The translations under genes and the position numbers were made by a program. A DNA stretch of 49,146 nucleotides from an uncultured Bacteroidales bacterium (GTDB lineage: Bacteria; Bacteroidota; Bacteroidia; Bacteroidales; UBA932): positions 1 through 49,146 of the forward strand of contig CAMIYB010000008.1 in the NCBI GenBank assembly GCA_946402945.1, read 5' to 3'. The notes beneath the pieces are model-generated. The model had not been told where the DNA came from. It searched no databases and saw only the letters and a program-made list of their open reading frames with translations. This document shows, piece after piece, positions 18,542-25,906 of the stretch; the first letter of the stretch is position 1; every line of letters starts with the position of its first letter.

Positions 18542-19251
18542 ATCCTGTATTTTTTGTAGATTTTCGCATCAAAGGCATAGTAGCGGGCCGCCCGGTGCGC
18601 CACATGGGTCTCCTGCAACTTGAGCGGCACCACGTATGGCATGACTTTGAGTTTTTTATAGAAATTCCGGGCGTCGATCTGCTCGCCGGTCACGGTGTTA
18701 TAGACTTTTCTGAGTTGGGTCACCGTGAACTGCCGCGGCAGGAGCCGGAACAGCCCCGACGGCTCGCGCGCGATGTACGCGTGGAGGTACGCCTCCGCAT
18801 CGCGCACGATAATATTGTGGTCGAAGGCCAGGGTCGGGACCTGTTCCACCGGGACCCAGGTCGCTTCCAGGTTCGTCACGTTGGGCTTGAGGTTGCTGAT
18901 CCGCAGAAAGCCGAGATAGGCCACTGTCACGATGCGGTCCACGCGGGTCTGCTGGACTTTTTCCAGCCAGTGGACATCTTTCGGATCCCGGGTCCGGTTG
19001 CGGGAACCATAGGCCCGGAACTGGACCAGCCCCGCCTTTTTGAGACCTGTCAGTTCCGTCAGGACGCGCGTCGCCGCCTCGTCCAGGTCCTCATCCTGAT
19101 AGATGAGGCTCCCCGGCAGTTTCATGTCGTGGTACACCTCCCCCTCCTCCACACCGGTCCGGCGGAGCAGGAGCACATTGAGCCGCTCCCCGTCAAAACC
19201 GAAGACGACGCAGTCGACGGAAGTATAGTTCGGACTGATGGTCAATTCCAT
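18538..19251 (-). CDS. xylR: Nudix-domain winged-helix regulator of xylose genes (NrtR/AraR-like)
   Basis: 237 residues. The N-terminal 150 residues have the Nudix fold pattern (V-D-C-V-V-F-G-F-D, V-L-L-L-R-R, K-L-P-G-S-L-I-Y), but the catalytic box is degenerate: where a hydrolase has R-E-U-x-E-E-x-G this protein has R-V-L-T-E-L-T-G with one extra residue before it, so two Glu are lost. The C-terminal 80 residues (F-T-V-T-Q-L-R-K-V-Y and F-Y-K-K-L-K-V) match the winged helix of NrtR-type repressors. In Bacteroides, regulators of this architecture sense arabinose or xylose instead of nucleotides. It is first in the xyl operon and overlaps xylB by 4 bp, so an autoregulated xylose-responsive repressor is inferred. 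Confidence 0.85.
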   Translation of the reverse strand: MELTISPNYTSVDCVVFGFDGERLNVLLLRRTGVEEGEVYHDMKLPGSLIYQDEDLDEAATRVLTELTGLKKAGLVQFRAYGSRNRTRDPKDVHWLEKVQQTRVDRIVTVAYLGFLRISNLKPNVTNLEATWVPVEQVPTLAFDHNIIVRDAEAYLHAYIAREPSGLFRLLPRQFTVTQLRKVYNTVTGEQIDARNFYKKLKVMPYVVPLKLQETHVAHRAARYYAFDAKIYKKYRI

Positions 19252-19351
19252 GGCACGCCGGCACTTTTCGCAAAATTACAACATCCGCCCGAAAAGAAAA
19301 AATTTTTCATAAGTTCTTTATAACTATCTTGTTCATAATTGATTACAATCA
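19252..19351 (-). promoter_or_regulatory. Promoter and candidate operators of the xyl operon
   Basis: On the minus strand TAATTTTG (19271-19278) fits the -7 element, with a T-run (19298-19301) at the -33 distance. The start site would lie about 15-20 nt before the regulator ATG. Upstream are two dyads: AGTT-N6-AACT at 19312-19325 and TGATT-N2-AATCA at 19340-19351. Either could be the operator of the Nudix-type regulator. I do not know the binding consensus well enough to choose. Confidence 0.5.
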
Positions 19352-19392
19352 TAATAAATACAATAAGCCCCCTTTTTCGCCTGAACCCTGGA

Positions 19393-19626
19393 GATGGCCG
19401 ATCAGGTCGGCCATGACGCAAAAGCGGCGGCCATGTCGCGAAAGCGGTCGCCCATGACGCGAAAGCGGCGGCCCTGATGGTCCGGGGGGGCTTTGCCATT
19501 TCCGAAAAAGGGTCCCTGGAGAACATCGCCGCCTCGCCCGCTGTGGCCGTCCAGCATTTCCTGACGACCCGTCTGGCCGCGTCATGGCCGAGTCTGGCCG
19601 CGTCATGGCCGACCTGATCGGCCATC
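19393..19626. repeat. Foldback element: perfect 27-bp inverted repeat with GGCCATGACGC-type units
   Basis: The segment 19393-19419 is exactly complementary to 19600-19626. Inside the left half the core GGCCATGACGC occurs at 19409, with one mismatch at 19429 and again at 19450 (period 20-21 bp). The right half has the same core in the opposite direction at 19579-19589 and 19600-19610, within two identical 21-bp tandem units (19571-19591 and 19592-19612). The central 150 bp contain no gene that I can support. It is far more GC-rich than the AT-rich promoter beside it. It may be a REP/MITE-like dispersed element or a structured RNA; copies elsewhere in the genome are needed to tell. Confidence 0.7.
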
Positions 19627-19683
19627 CCCATTCCTCCGTCTCTCTTCCGTCAACAGCCCTCGTTTACGCACGATACAAATGCC

Positions 19684-19788
19684 GTAAAATGTAGTTCGTT
19701 GATAATTAATCAACTATCGCTTCCTCTTTCGCTATTTATAGAAAAGAAGAGTCGATAAGTCGCTGTGAATCAACGATATCCATTTTAC
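19684..19788. repeat. 105-bp imperfect palindrome
   Basis: The outer arms 19684-19703 and 19769-19788 pair at 17 of 20 positions. An inner pair, 19716-19730 with 19741-19756, pairs over most of its length around a 10-nt AT-rich loop (19731-19740). A shorter alternative dyad, GTTGAT-N5-ATCAAC, lies at 19698-19714. There is no T-run, so it is not a standard terminator. It sits between the two divergently transcribed units starting at 19251 and 20108. Nature unknown: structured RNA, recombination site or foldback repeat remnant. Confidence 0.5.
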
Positions 19789-20040
19789 ACGTTTTGGGGG
19801 CTGGACGTGTTTTCGGAAGCGGCGGCCTGACCGAAGAACGCGTTTTCGGGTGTTTTCGGAGGCTTTCAGGGCAGGATTGCCGGTGGGACACACCAGGGAA
19901 TGACCGACACTCAGGATGGCAGCCGCAGCAGGGCCACTATCAACATCCATCTTCTCATGGGATAAAGGTTCTTCCCGGCTGCAAGTTTAGCGCTTTTCTC
20001 CCGGAAATGTCAGAGGCCCGGTCAAATATTGATGTAGAAT
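19789..20040. other. Intergenic stretch without a recognisable gene
   Basis: This completes the 855-bp gap between the xyl regulator (19251) and rhaM (20108). Short open frames cross it on both strands, but they lack a credible start context, show low-complexity or frame-shadow composition and run into the rhaM promoter. No tRNA, small RNA with clear terminator or protein remnant is recognised. Confidence 0.5.
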
Positions 20041-20054
20041 TGTCAGCAATTTGT

Positions 20055-20085
20055 TTTGCCAGTGTCAAAATAATTGCTACTTTTG
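20055..20085 (+). promoter_or_regulatory. Bacteroidetes-type promoter of rhaM
   Basis: TTTG at 20055-20058 and TACTTTTG at 20078-20085 are separated by exactly 19 bp, an excellent match to the -33/-7 pattern. The start site would lie about 15 nt before the rhaM ATG. The spacer carries TGCCAGTGTCAAAAT (20057-20071), which shares TGCCAGTG and the TGTCAAAA core with the region upstream of the GH78 rhamnosidase, suggesting a common rhamnose-responsive factor. Confidence 0.7.
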
Positions 20086-20107
20086 AAAAAATCAGTTAAT
20101 CTACACC

Positions 20108-20425
20108 ATGGTACAGCGACTTGCCTTCAAAATGAAACTCAAACCCGGATGCGTGGAAGAGTACCGCCGCCGTCATGCCGCCCTCTGGCCGGAGATGAAA
20201 GCGCTCCTCAAAAAGAGCGGCGTCAGCAACTACTCCATCTTCTTCGATCCCGACACCCTCACCCTTTTCGCCTATCAGGAAGTCGAAGGGGAGCAGGGGT
20301 CCCAGGACCTTGGCGGCGAGGAGGCCGTCCAGCGCTGGTGGGCCTACATGGCCGATATCATGGAAGTCAATCCCGACCTTTCCCCCATCTCCATTCCGCT
20401 GGAAAGCGTTTTCTATCTACCGTAG
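20108..20425 (+). CDS. rhaM: L-rhamnose mutarotase
   Basis: 105 residues, the same length as E. coli RhaM (YiiL). It interconverts the alpha and beta anomers of L-rhamnose in the cytoplasm. Tyr19 and His23 in E-E-Y-R-R-R-H match the catalytic pair Tyr18/His22 of the E. coli enzyme. The conserved Q-R-W-W-A-Y-M-A-D-I-M segment and the C-terminal V-F-Y-L-P are also present. It is divergent from the xyl/glycan locus but functionally linked to its GH78 rhamnosidase. Other rhamnose genes (rhaA, rhaB, rhaD) are not in the window. The next gene begins 9 bp downstream. Confidence 0.96.
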   Translation: MVQRLAFKMKLKPGCVEEYRRRHAALWPEMKALLKKSGVSNYSIFFDPDTLTLFAYQEVEGEQGSQDLGGEEAVQRWWAYMADIMEVNPDLSPISIPLESVFYLP

Positions 20426-20434
20426 TTCCACGCA

Positions 20435-21634
20435 ATGAAAGCGCGCATCCTCGGATTCCTGAGCGGGCTTCTGCTCCTGGCCTCCTGCGGACAGGAAGAG
20501 GCGCCGCGGCAGTATTTTTTCTTCAACGCCCACTATTTTCTGTACAACACCCAACTGGTCTACGACACCTTCGGTCCGCAGGACAGTTGCCGGCTGGCCG
20601 TGGGGACCGCGCCGCTTTTCTATCTGTTCGAGCACCCGGTTTCGGAATATAAGCCCGTCCTCGAGAAGCATTTCGCCCTGGCCGAGCAATACCGGATCCC
20701 CCTCCTGGTCGAGTTGGATCCGATCTCCTTCATGAACGACGCCCCGCAGTTGTGGAACTGGTTCGACCCGGAGCGACCCGGCTACGACCCGGCCAACCGG
20801 GAAAACGTCGAATGGTACGACTGGGGCAGCGAGCACGCCGTGCGCATCGGCTGGCTCAACTGGGGCCGGCAGATCCGGCTGCAGCCGATGATCAACCTCT
20901 TCTCGCCGGCCTATCAAGAGGCCGTCCGCGAAAGGACGGACTCCATGATGACCTGGACCGCCGCCTGGTACAAATCTCTCCCGAAAAAGGACAAATGGCT
21001 CCTGGGCGGCGTCAAGATCACCGGCGAACTGGCCTTCGGCATCAACAACTGGTACTATCCCGACGGCAACAGTTATGCCGACAGGCCGGTGTCCGAGGAC
21101 CCTACCTCCAGCATCCAGCTGGACGTCTTCCCCGACCGGACCGTCGCCCAGATCGGCTATGCCGCGCTGACCTACATGGGGCGGAAGACTTCCGGCGAGG
21201 TGACGGCGGAAGACATTTTCGCCATCGAAAAGGAATACGCCCGCTTCGTCGCCGACCTCGTCCAGGGCTACGGCATCCCGCGCGAACGGCTCTTCTCCCA
21301 TTCCGGCGGACGTTCCGACGACCTGGATGCCGCCATCCAGCCCAATACCTGCCCTTCCTGGACCTTCTACTGGGAAGAAGCGGTGGACCCCGGGAAGATG
21401 GAGCAGATCATCGACTACCTGCCGACCTCCGACGCTCCCTACTGGGGCTGCGCCGAATGGAACATCGGCGACGCGTCGCCCGAACTGTGGGAGAAGTCCC
21501 TGGAGAACACCTTCTCCATTCCGCGCTGCCGTTTCGCCACGATCTTTAATTACGATTCCGTCTTCAAACCGGATTCCGCCGGCGTCCTGCGCCCCGACCC
21601 GGGGGCCTATGAAGCCCTCCGCAGACGTTTCTGA
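20435..21634 (+). CDS. Unrecognised lipoprotein, possibly a TIM-barrel glycosidase
   Basis: 399 residues. The signal peptide ends at the lipobox L-A-S-C. The mature part is rich in Trp and Tyr and alternates strands and helices like a TIM barrel (L-V-Y-D-T-F, P-L-L-V-E-L-D-P, L-L-G-G-V-K-I-T-G-E-L-A-F-G, W-T-F-Y-W-E-E-A, Y-W-G-C-A-E-W-N-I-G). Glu residues sit at the ends of K-I-T-G-E and C-A-E-W, the places where retaining clan GH-A enzymes carry acid and nucleophile; this assignment is inference. I cannot name a family. It follows rhaM by 9 bp and is probably co-transcribed, so an action on rhamnose-containing material outside the inner membrane is plausible. Confidence 0.7.
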   Translation: MKARILGFLSGLLLLASCGQEEAPRQYFFFNAHYFLYNTQLVYDTFGPQDSCRLAVGTAPLFYLFEHPVSEYKPVLEKHFALAEQYRIPLLVELDPISFMNDAPQLWNWFDPERPGYDPANRENVEWYDWGSEHAVRIGWLNWGRQIRLQPMINLFSPAYQEAVRERTDSMMTWTAAWYKSLPKKDKWLLGGVKITGELAFGINNWYYPDGNSYADRPVSEDPTSSIQLDVFPDRTVAQIGYAALTYMGRKTSGEVTAEDIFAIEKEYARFVADLVQGYGIPRERLFSHSGGRSDDLDAAIQPNTCPSWTFYWEEAVDPGKMEQIIDYLPTSDAPYWGCAEWNIGDASPELWEKSLENTFSIPRCRFATIFNYDSVFKPDSAGVLRPDPGAYEALRRRF

Positions 21635-21645
21635 CGGGAACATCC

Positions 21646-21676
21646 TTTCATAATCCCGGACTTTTCATTATCTTTG
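21646..21676 (+). promoter_or_regulatory. Promoter of the ATPase/WXG100-like operon
   Basis: TTTC (21646-21649), 19 bp, then TATCTTTG (21669-21676) fits the Bacteroidetes promoter pattern with one mismatch in the -33 box. The start codon is 29 bp past the -7 element. A weak CGGGA/TCCCG hairpin (21635-21658) directly after the preceding stop overlaps it and may slow read-through from the lipoprotein gene. The system therefore appears to have its own promoter. Confidence 0.6.
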
Positions 21677-21705
21677 GGAACTGATCATCCGTAACCGCGC
21701 GCACA

Positions 21706-24700
21706 ATGGAGACGAATATCCTTCTTGAAGTACGTAAAATCGAGGAGAACTACAAAGCCTATATTCAGGAGAAAGAAAGGCTGGAGGCCGGTCTCAGGCA
21801 GCAGATTTCCGAAGACCTGGCCAAGATAAGTCCCAAGAAGATCGACGATCTGGTCGAGAAGGAAATCTACGACCCGCTCTGGAAAAAACTCTCCCAGGAG
21901 TATTACCTCAAGGAGGAGCAGCGCATTTACAATGCTTTGAAAAAACAGGCCGAAGACCTCCGCAATCAGCGCCCGACGGTCCCCGCCTGTCCGAAAGGCT
22001 ACGCCTCCTGGGACATCGTCCGGATGGAAATCTCTCGCCAGAAAGCGCTCAGCGACGAGGCCTGGAAGCAATTCCAGAAGGAGAAACAAGCCCTTATCCC
22101 CATGATCTGGAACGCGACATGGGATACGGTCAACCGCCTCGTCAATGACTACGGGCTGCCGGAGACGCGCTTCAAGGCATACATGGAAAAGATACAGCGT
22201 CTCTGCAACTCCCATATCCCGGAACAATTCCGTCCCTTCCTGTGCGTTACCATCGAGCACAACTACAACGGAACCAAAACATCCCGGACATTCGGGGCGG
22301 ATTCACGTCATTTTTCTCTCTTTTCCACGGACTTTGTCAAAGGATATGAGCCGGGCGCCGACGGCTACGACCTGCGCCCGAAAGCCACCTACCCCTGGGA
22401 CAAACCCGTCGAATCCTACACCTGTACGCTGGACCGCAACCGATACATAGACACCAGCCTCAAAGAGTTTTTCTGCAATTACCACGGCAAAGCCCAGAAA
22501 TGGCTGGAAAAGTATCTCGCCTCCGGCGACAATTCCTTTATCCGGAAGGAAGAGGACCTGCTGAACCAGACCCTCCGCTACTGCCACTACCGCCGGCACG
22601 GCAACCTGGCAGACCAGAAGGTCAAAGAACTTCAGGAAGCGCTCGACCGGCGGGAGCGCCTCTACAACGACGCGCTGGCCCATGACGGCAAAGTCCGGGA
22701 AGCGGAGCAGAAATACAAACATCTCCTCGACGAAAAAAACGTCTTCATCCACAACAATTTCAAAGCCACCGGCATGCTCCGCCAGATGCCGGCGACGGAC
22801 CTGGATGCCCGGCTCCGCGAATTCGCCGCCGCAAACCAGCGGATGAAAGTTTTCAACATTACGGCAAGCGACCTGACCGACGTGTGGTGGCTCCACTACC
22901 AGTCGCATGACGACTATTCCGAGAGCCGCAGGAAACTCTCCCGGCGGGTCTACGACGCTTTCCAGAAACGGAAGCAGGAAAAAGACGCCCAACTCCAACA
23001 GCTCGGCGCCATCGAAGAGCCCGACTTCATCGGGCAGTTCTCCCGCTTGTCCCTTCAGGACCCGGTCATGCTGCCGATGGACCTTGACAACTCGCCGGAG
23101 GAAATCGTCGGGGCCGTCGCAAGGGCGGCTGAAGGCCGTACGACCGTGCCTGAACTTCCACTCAGTCTCGGACAGCAGACAGGGGACTTCCATCGCCCGA
23201 TCTTCGTGCCCTGGCACGAGGGCAGCCGCGCCGCCAACATCCGCCTGGTCTACAACGCATCGGAGGATGCCGAATGGTGGAACGGCACCATGAAGGACCT
23301 GCTCCTGGGCATGCTCCTCTCGCTCCCGCCGGGCTCGGTGCGCCTCCGCTTTGTCGACCTCAACCTTTCGGGCCACGCCAGTTTCTTCACCATGAACCTG
23401 CCGCCGGAACTCTATCACGGGGAGGTCGTCTCCTCCGAGGCGGATTTCCGCAGTATGGTCGCCGACCTGCAGAAGCATATCGCCTCCGTATCCGCCAAGT
23501 GCGCCAACGTCATCAGTTACAACCGTTCCAAGGGCGAAATCCTCACGCCCTACGAAGTCGTGGTACTGCTGGATTTCCCCAAGAACATAACCGCCCAGCA
23601 CGTCAAGGCCCTGCAGCCCCTGCTGGAAAACGGCTACAAGGCCGGCGTTTCCTTCGTCATGATGGACAACCGGGAAGCCGTAGCGGAACGGGGCGTGGAG
23701 GAACTCCTGGGCGACCCGTCCTTCCACACCACGCAAATCCGGGAGGACCAGGATTCGCTCGAATACCCGTTCATCACCCTGGCCGGCAATGGCGAGCGTA
23801 ATGCCGCTTTCTTCCGGTACCTGCGGGAAGGATACAAGGAGACCACACGCACCAAGGTCATCGCCGTGGACAGCCAGACCCTGGCCAGGGAGCCGTACGC
23901 GGATGCTTCCGAAGGCGTACTCAGCATCGAAGTGGGCCGCGACGGGGGCCAGACGGTGGATTTCGTCCTCAATCAGGAGGACCATGTCCATGCCTTCGTC
24001 ATCGGCAAATCGGGATCCGGAAAGTCCGTCTTCCTGCGAGACATCATCCTGGGCGCCACAATGAAATACGCCCCCGAAGACCTGTCGCTCTACCTGATCG
24101 ACCTAAAGGTCGGCGGTGTGGAATTCAATGGCTATCAGGCGCTTCTCCACACAAAAGCCGCGCTGCTGGACGATTCCGACCGACAGATTGTCCTGGAAAT
24201 CCTGCGGGATATCCGCGCCGAAATCAAACGCCGGGGCGAAGTGATGCGCGCAGCGGAATCCTCCAAGATCCAGGACTACAACCGCAGCCACAGCCAGGAA
24301 CGCATGAGCCAGATCCTGGTGGTCGTGGACGAGTGCCAGCGCCTCTTCGACGAGAGCCGCCGCGACCGCATCCAGTCGGAAATCTCCGACATCGTGGATG
24401 AAATCGCCACCCAGGGCCGCGCCTTCGGCGTCCACCTGCTCCTGTCGACCCAGACCCTGCGCGGCAGCATGGTCTCGTCCAAGGTCAAGGAAAATGTCTC
24501 CGACTTCTACCTGCTCAAAGGCGGAATGGCCGACGGCCTGGAACGCCTCGCCGACCAGACGGCCTCCCTCGCGACCGGGCAGGTCCTCTATGCCGACCAT
24601 CGCCACAACCGCCTGTTCCAGGCCTATTTCCTCAGCGGCGACCAGAAGGGCGCCATCATCGAAGAGGCCGCCCGGAAAGCCGAAGGACACCGTGACAACG

Positions 24701-25623
24701 GCCGCTTCGTCTTCATGGGCAAGATGGTCCACCATTTCGGGAAAGAGGACCTGGATGCCCTCCGGAAGGTCGCCCGCCGCAGTCCTGCCTTTGCCGTCGG
24801 ACGCGCCGTATCGCTGGACCTCTCCCCCGTTGCGATCCCGCTGAAGGACGATATGAGCGAGAATGTGCTTGTCGTCGGCTCCGACGCGCGCACCGCCGCC
24901 GATATGGCCCAGCAGACCTATCTGAGCGTCATGGCCTCGGAAAATGCCATGGGCCGGGCGTGCCGTTTCCTGTGTATCGACTGTCTGGACGATCCGGAAC
25001 TGCCCTACTACGACCTGGCCGACCGGCTGGCCGACTTCGGCAGCGAACTGGTACCGTCGCGCAGCCGCGGAAAGGTCATTTCCGAACTGGCCGGACAACT
25101 TCGCAGCGGCACCGCCGAACCGACCGTGGTCCTGATTCTGGGCCAGGAGCGCTTTACCCAACTGCTGGTCGGCGCTGAAATCAAACAGGCCGACGAGCCT
25201 GCCCCCGTGGAACAGCCGAAACCCGCCGGCACACCGTCCTTCCTGCAGGGCATCCCGCCGGGCGGCCTGCGCAGCGGTGCGGCCAAGACGCCCACCTTCC
25301 GCAGCGAACTCCAATACCTGCTGGAAAACGGTCCGGAGCAGGGCGTCCACTTCATCTGGCAGGTAGACCGGCTCCCCAACCTGCTGGGAGACAGCGGCCT
25401 GTCAAAACAGAGCATCCTGCGGATGTTCCGCCACCTGGTCATCCTCCGTTCTCCGGCCGACAGCGTGCTGCGGCTGGGACTGCCCGCGGAACTGGACCCC
25501 GAGCGCCTGAACACGGACCCGGAGCGCCTGCGCGCCTACTACATCAATCTGCTGGATGCCCGCAACTGGCTGCTCACCCCCTACGCCACCACCACCGAAG
25601 AAGAATTGAAAACCTTGCTATAA
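21706..25623 (+). CDS. Triple-module FtsK/EccC-like ATPase without visible membrane segments
   Basis: 1305 residues. Residues 1-480 are charged and helical, with coiled coil near 306-345; I see no transmembrane segment, unlike EccC/EssC and FtsK. Three FtsK-type modules follow. Each has an h-h-D strand (F-V-D551, L-I-D799, C-I-D1092) and a later G-V-[SH] strand (G647-V648, G908-V909, G1213-V1214). Only the middle module has a full P-loop, G-K-S-G-S-G-K-S at 767-774, and Walker B V-V-V-D-E at 872-876, followed by S-T-Q at 914-916. Module 1 keeps only L-L-D623; module 3 has G-S-D-A-R-T instead of a P-loop. Tandem modules plus downstream WXG100-like genes point to a type VII-like secretion motor. 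A soluble DNA or protein translocase for defence is an alternative. Confidence 0.85.
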   Translation: METNILLEVRKIEENYKAYIQEKERLEAGLRQQISEDLAKISPKKIDDLVEKEIYDPLWKKLSQEYYLKEEQRIYNALKKQAEDLRNQRPTVPACPKGYASWDIVRMEISRQKALSDEAWKQFQKEKQALIPMIWNATWDTVNRLVNDYGLPETRFKAYMEKIQRLCNSHIPEQFRPFLCVTIEHNYNGTKTSRTFGADSRHFSLFSTDFVKGYEPGADGYDLRPKATYPWDKPVESYTCTLDRNRYIDTSLKEFFCNYHGKAQKWLEKYLASGDNSFIRKEEDLLNQTLRYCHYRRHGNLADQKVKELQEALDRRERLYNDALAHDGKVREAEQKYKHLLDEKNVFIHNNFKATGMLRQMPATDLDARLREFAAANQRMKVFNITASDLTDVWWLHYQSHDDYSESRRKLSRRVYDAFQKRKQEKDAQLQQLGAIEEPDFIGQFSRLSLQDPVMLPMDLDNSPEEIVGAVARAAEGRTTVPELPLSLGQQTGDFHRPIFVPWHEGSRAANIRLVYNASEDAEWWNGTMKDLLLGMLLSLPPGSVRLRFVDLNLSGHASFFTMNLPPELYHGEVVSSEADFRSMVADLQKHIASVSAKCANVISYNRSKGEILTPYEVVVLLDFPKNITAQHVKALQPLLENGYKAGVSFVMMDNREAVAERGVEELLGDPSFHTTQIREDQDSLEYPFITLAGNGERNAAFFRYLREGYKETTRTKVIAVDSQTLAREPYADASEGVLSIEVGRDGGQTVDFVLNQEDHVHAFVIGKSGSGKSVFLRDIILGATMKYAPEDLSLYLIDLKVGGVEFNGYQALLHTKAALLDDSDRQIVLEILRDIRAEIKRRGEVMRAAESSKIQDYNRSHSQERMSQILVVVDECQRLFDESRRDRIQSEISDIVDEIATQGRAFGVHLLLSTQTLRGSMVSSKVKENVSDFYLLKGGMADGLERLADQTASLATGQVLYADHRHNRLFQAYFLSGDQKGAIIEEAARKAEGHRDNGRFVFMGKMVHHFGKEDLDALRKVARRSPAFAVGRAVSLDLSPVAIPLKDDMSENVLVVGSDARTAADMAQQTYLSVMASENAMGRACRFLCIDCLDDPELPYYDLADRLADFGSELVPSRSRGKVISELAGQLRSGTAEPTVVLILGQERFTQLLVGAEIKQADEPAPVEQPKPAGTPSFLQGIPPGGLRSGAAKTPTFRSELQYLLENGPEQGVHFIWQVDRLPNLLGDSGLSKQSILRMFRHLVILRSPADSVLRLGLPAELDPERLNTDPERLRAYYINLLDARNWLLTPYATTTEEELKTLL

Positions 25624-25626
25624 ACC

Positions 25627-25905
25627 ATGTTGGATGTAAATATCAAAGACATCGGCGACCTCCGCGATTTCGCCGCCTACCTGATGAACCTGGGCAATTC
25701 GATGTCGGAGGAATTCGACCGGGCACGCGCCACGATGATTGCGGTCAATGAGGGCTGGAACGATACCGAAAACCGGATTTTCATGGACGAGTTCGAGCAG
25801 AGCGTCATCCTGATCAACCAGATTTCGGAGCACATGCAGCGCTACAGCCAGTTCATCACGCGCAAGTGCGACATCATCGAAGAATACAAGAACACCCGGA
25901 TGTAG
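25627..25905 (+). CDS. WXG100-like small helical protein A
   Basis: 92 residues, no signal peptide, starting 3 bp after the ATPase stop. The sequence predicts two long helices (about 8-40 and 49-88) joined by a turn containing E-G-W-N-D at 42-46. Length, helix-turn-helix hairpin shape and the central Trp turn match the WXG100 (EsxA/EsxB) superfamily, although Gly is replaced by Asp in W-x-G. The canonical C-terminal Y-x-x-x-[DE] export motif is not found. It begins M-L-D-V, like the third small protein (M-L-D-I). An Esx-like substrate or structural partner of the ATPase is inferred; it could instead be a soluble adaptor. Confidence 0.75.
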   Translation: MLDVNIKDIGDLRDFAAYLMNLGNSMSEEFDRARATMIAVNEGWNDTENRIFMDEFEQSVILINQISEHMQRYSQFITRKCDIIEEYKNTRM

Positions 25906-25906
25906 T

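Noticed and set aside
19242..19631. Small minus-strand ORF with G-H-D-A-A-R repeats in the foldback element
   Set aside because: Its repeats come directly from the GGCCATGACGC-type DNA units, and it overlaps the xyl promoter; more likely a non-coding repeat.
19684..19788. Integron attC site
   Set aside because: The palindrome size would fit, but the conserved R and L box order is not found and there is no integrase or cassette array.
19794..20099. Plus-strand 101-codon ORF before rhaM
   Set aside because: It covers the rhaM promoter and the composition is irregular; no homology or start context can be argued.
20417..21643. Minus-strand frame opposite the rhaM-linked lipoprotein
   Set aside because: The plus-strand frame has a signal peptide, lipobox and ordinary composition, while the minus frame has none.
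21706..25623. Chromosome-segregation FtsK
   Set aside because: No N-terminal membrane domain, no gamma winged-helix DNA-binding domain at the C-terminus, and three tandem modules; this is not the cell-division translocase.
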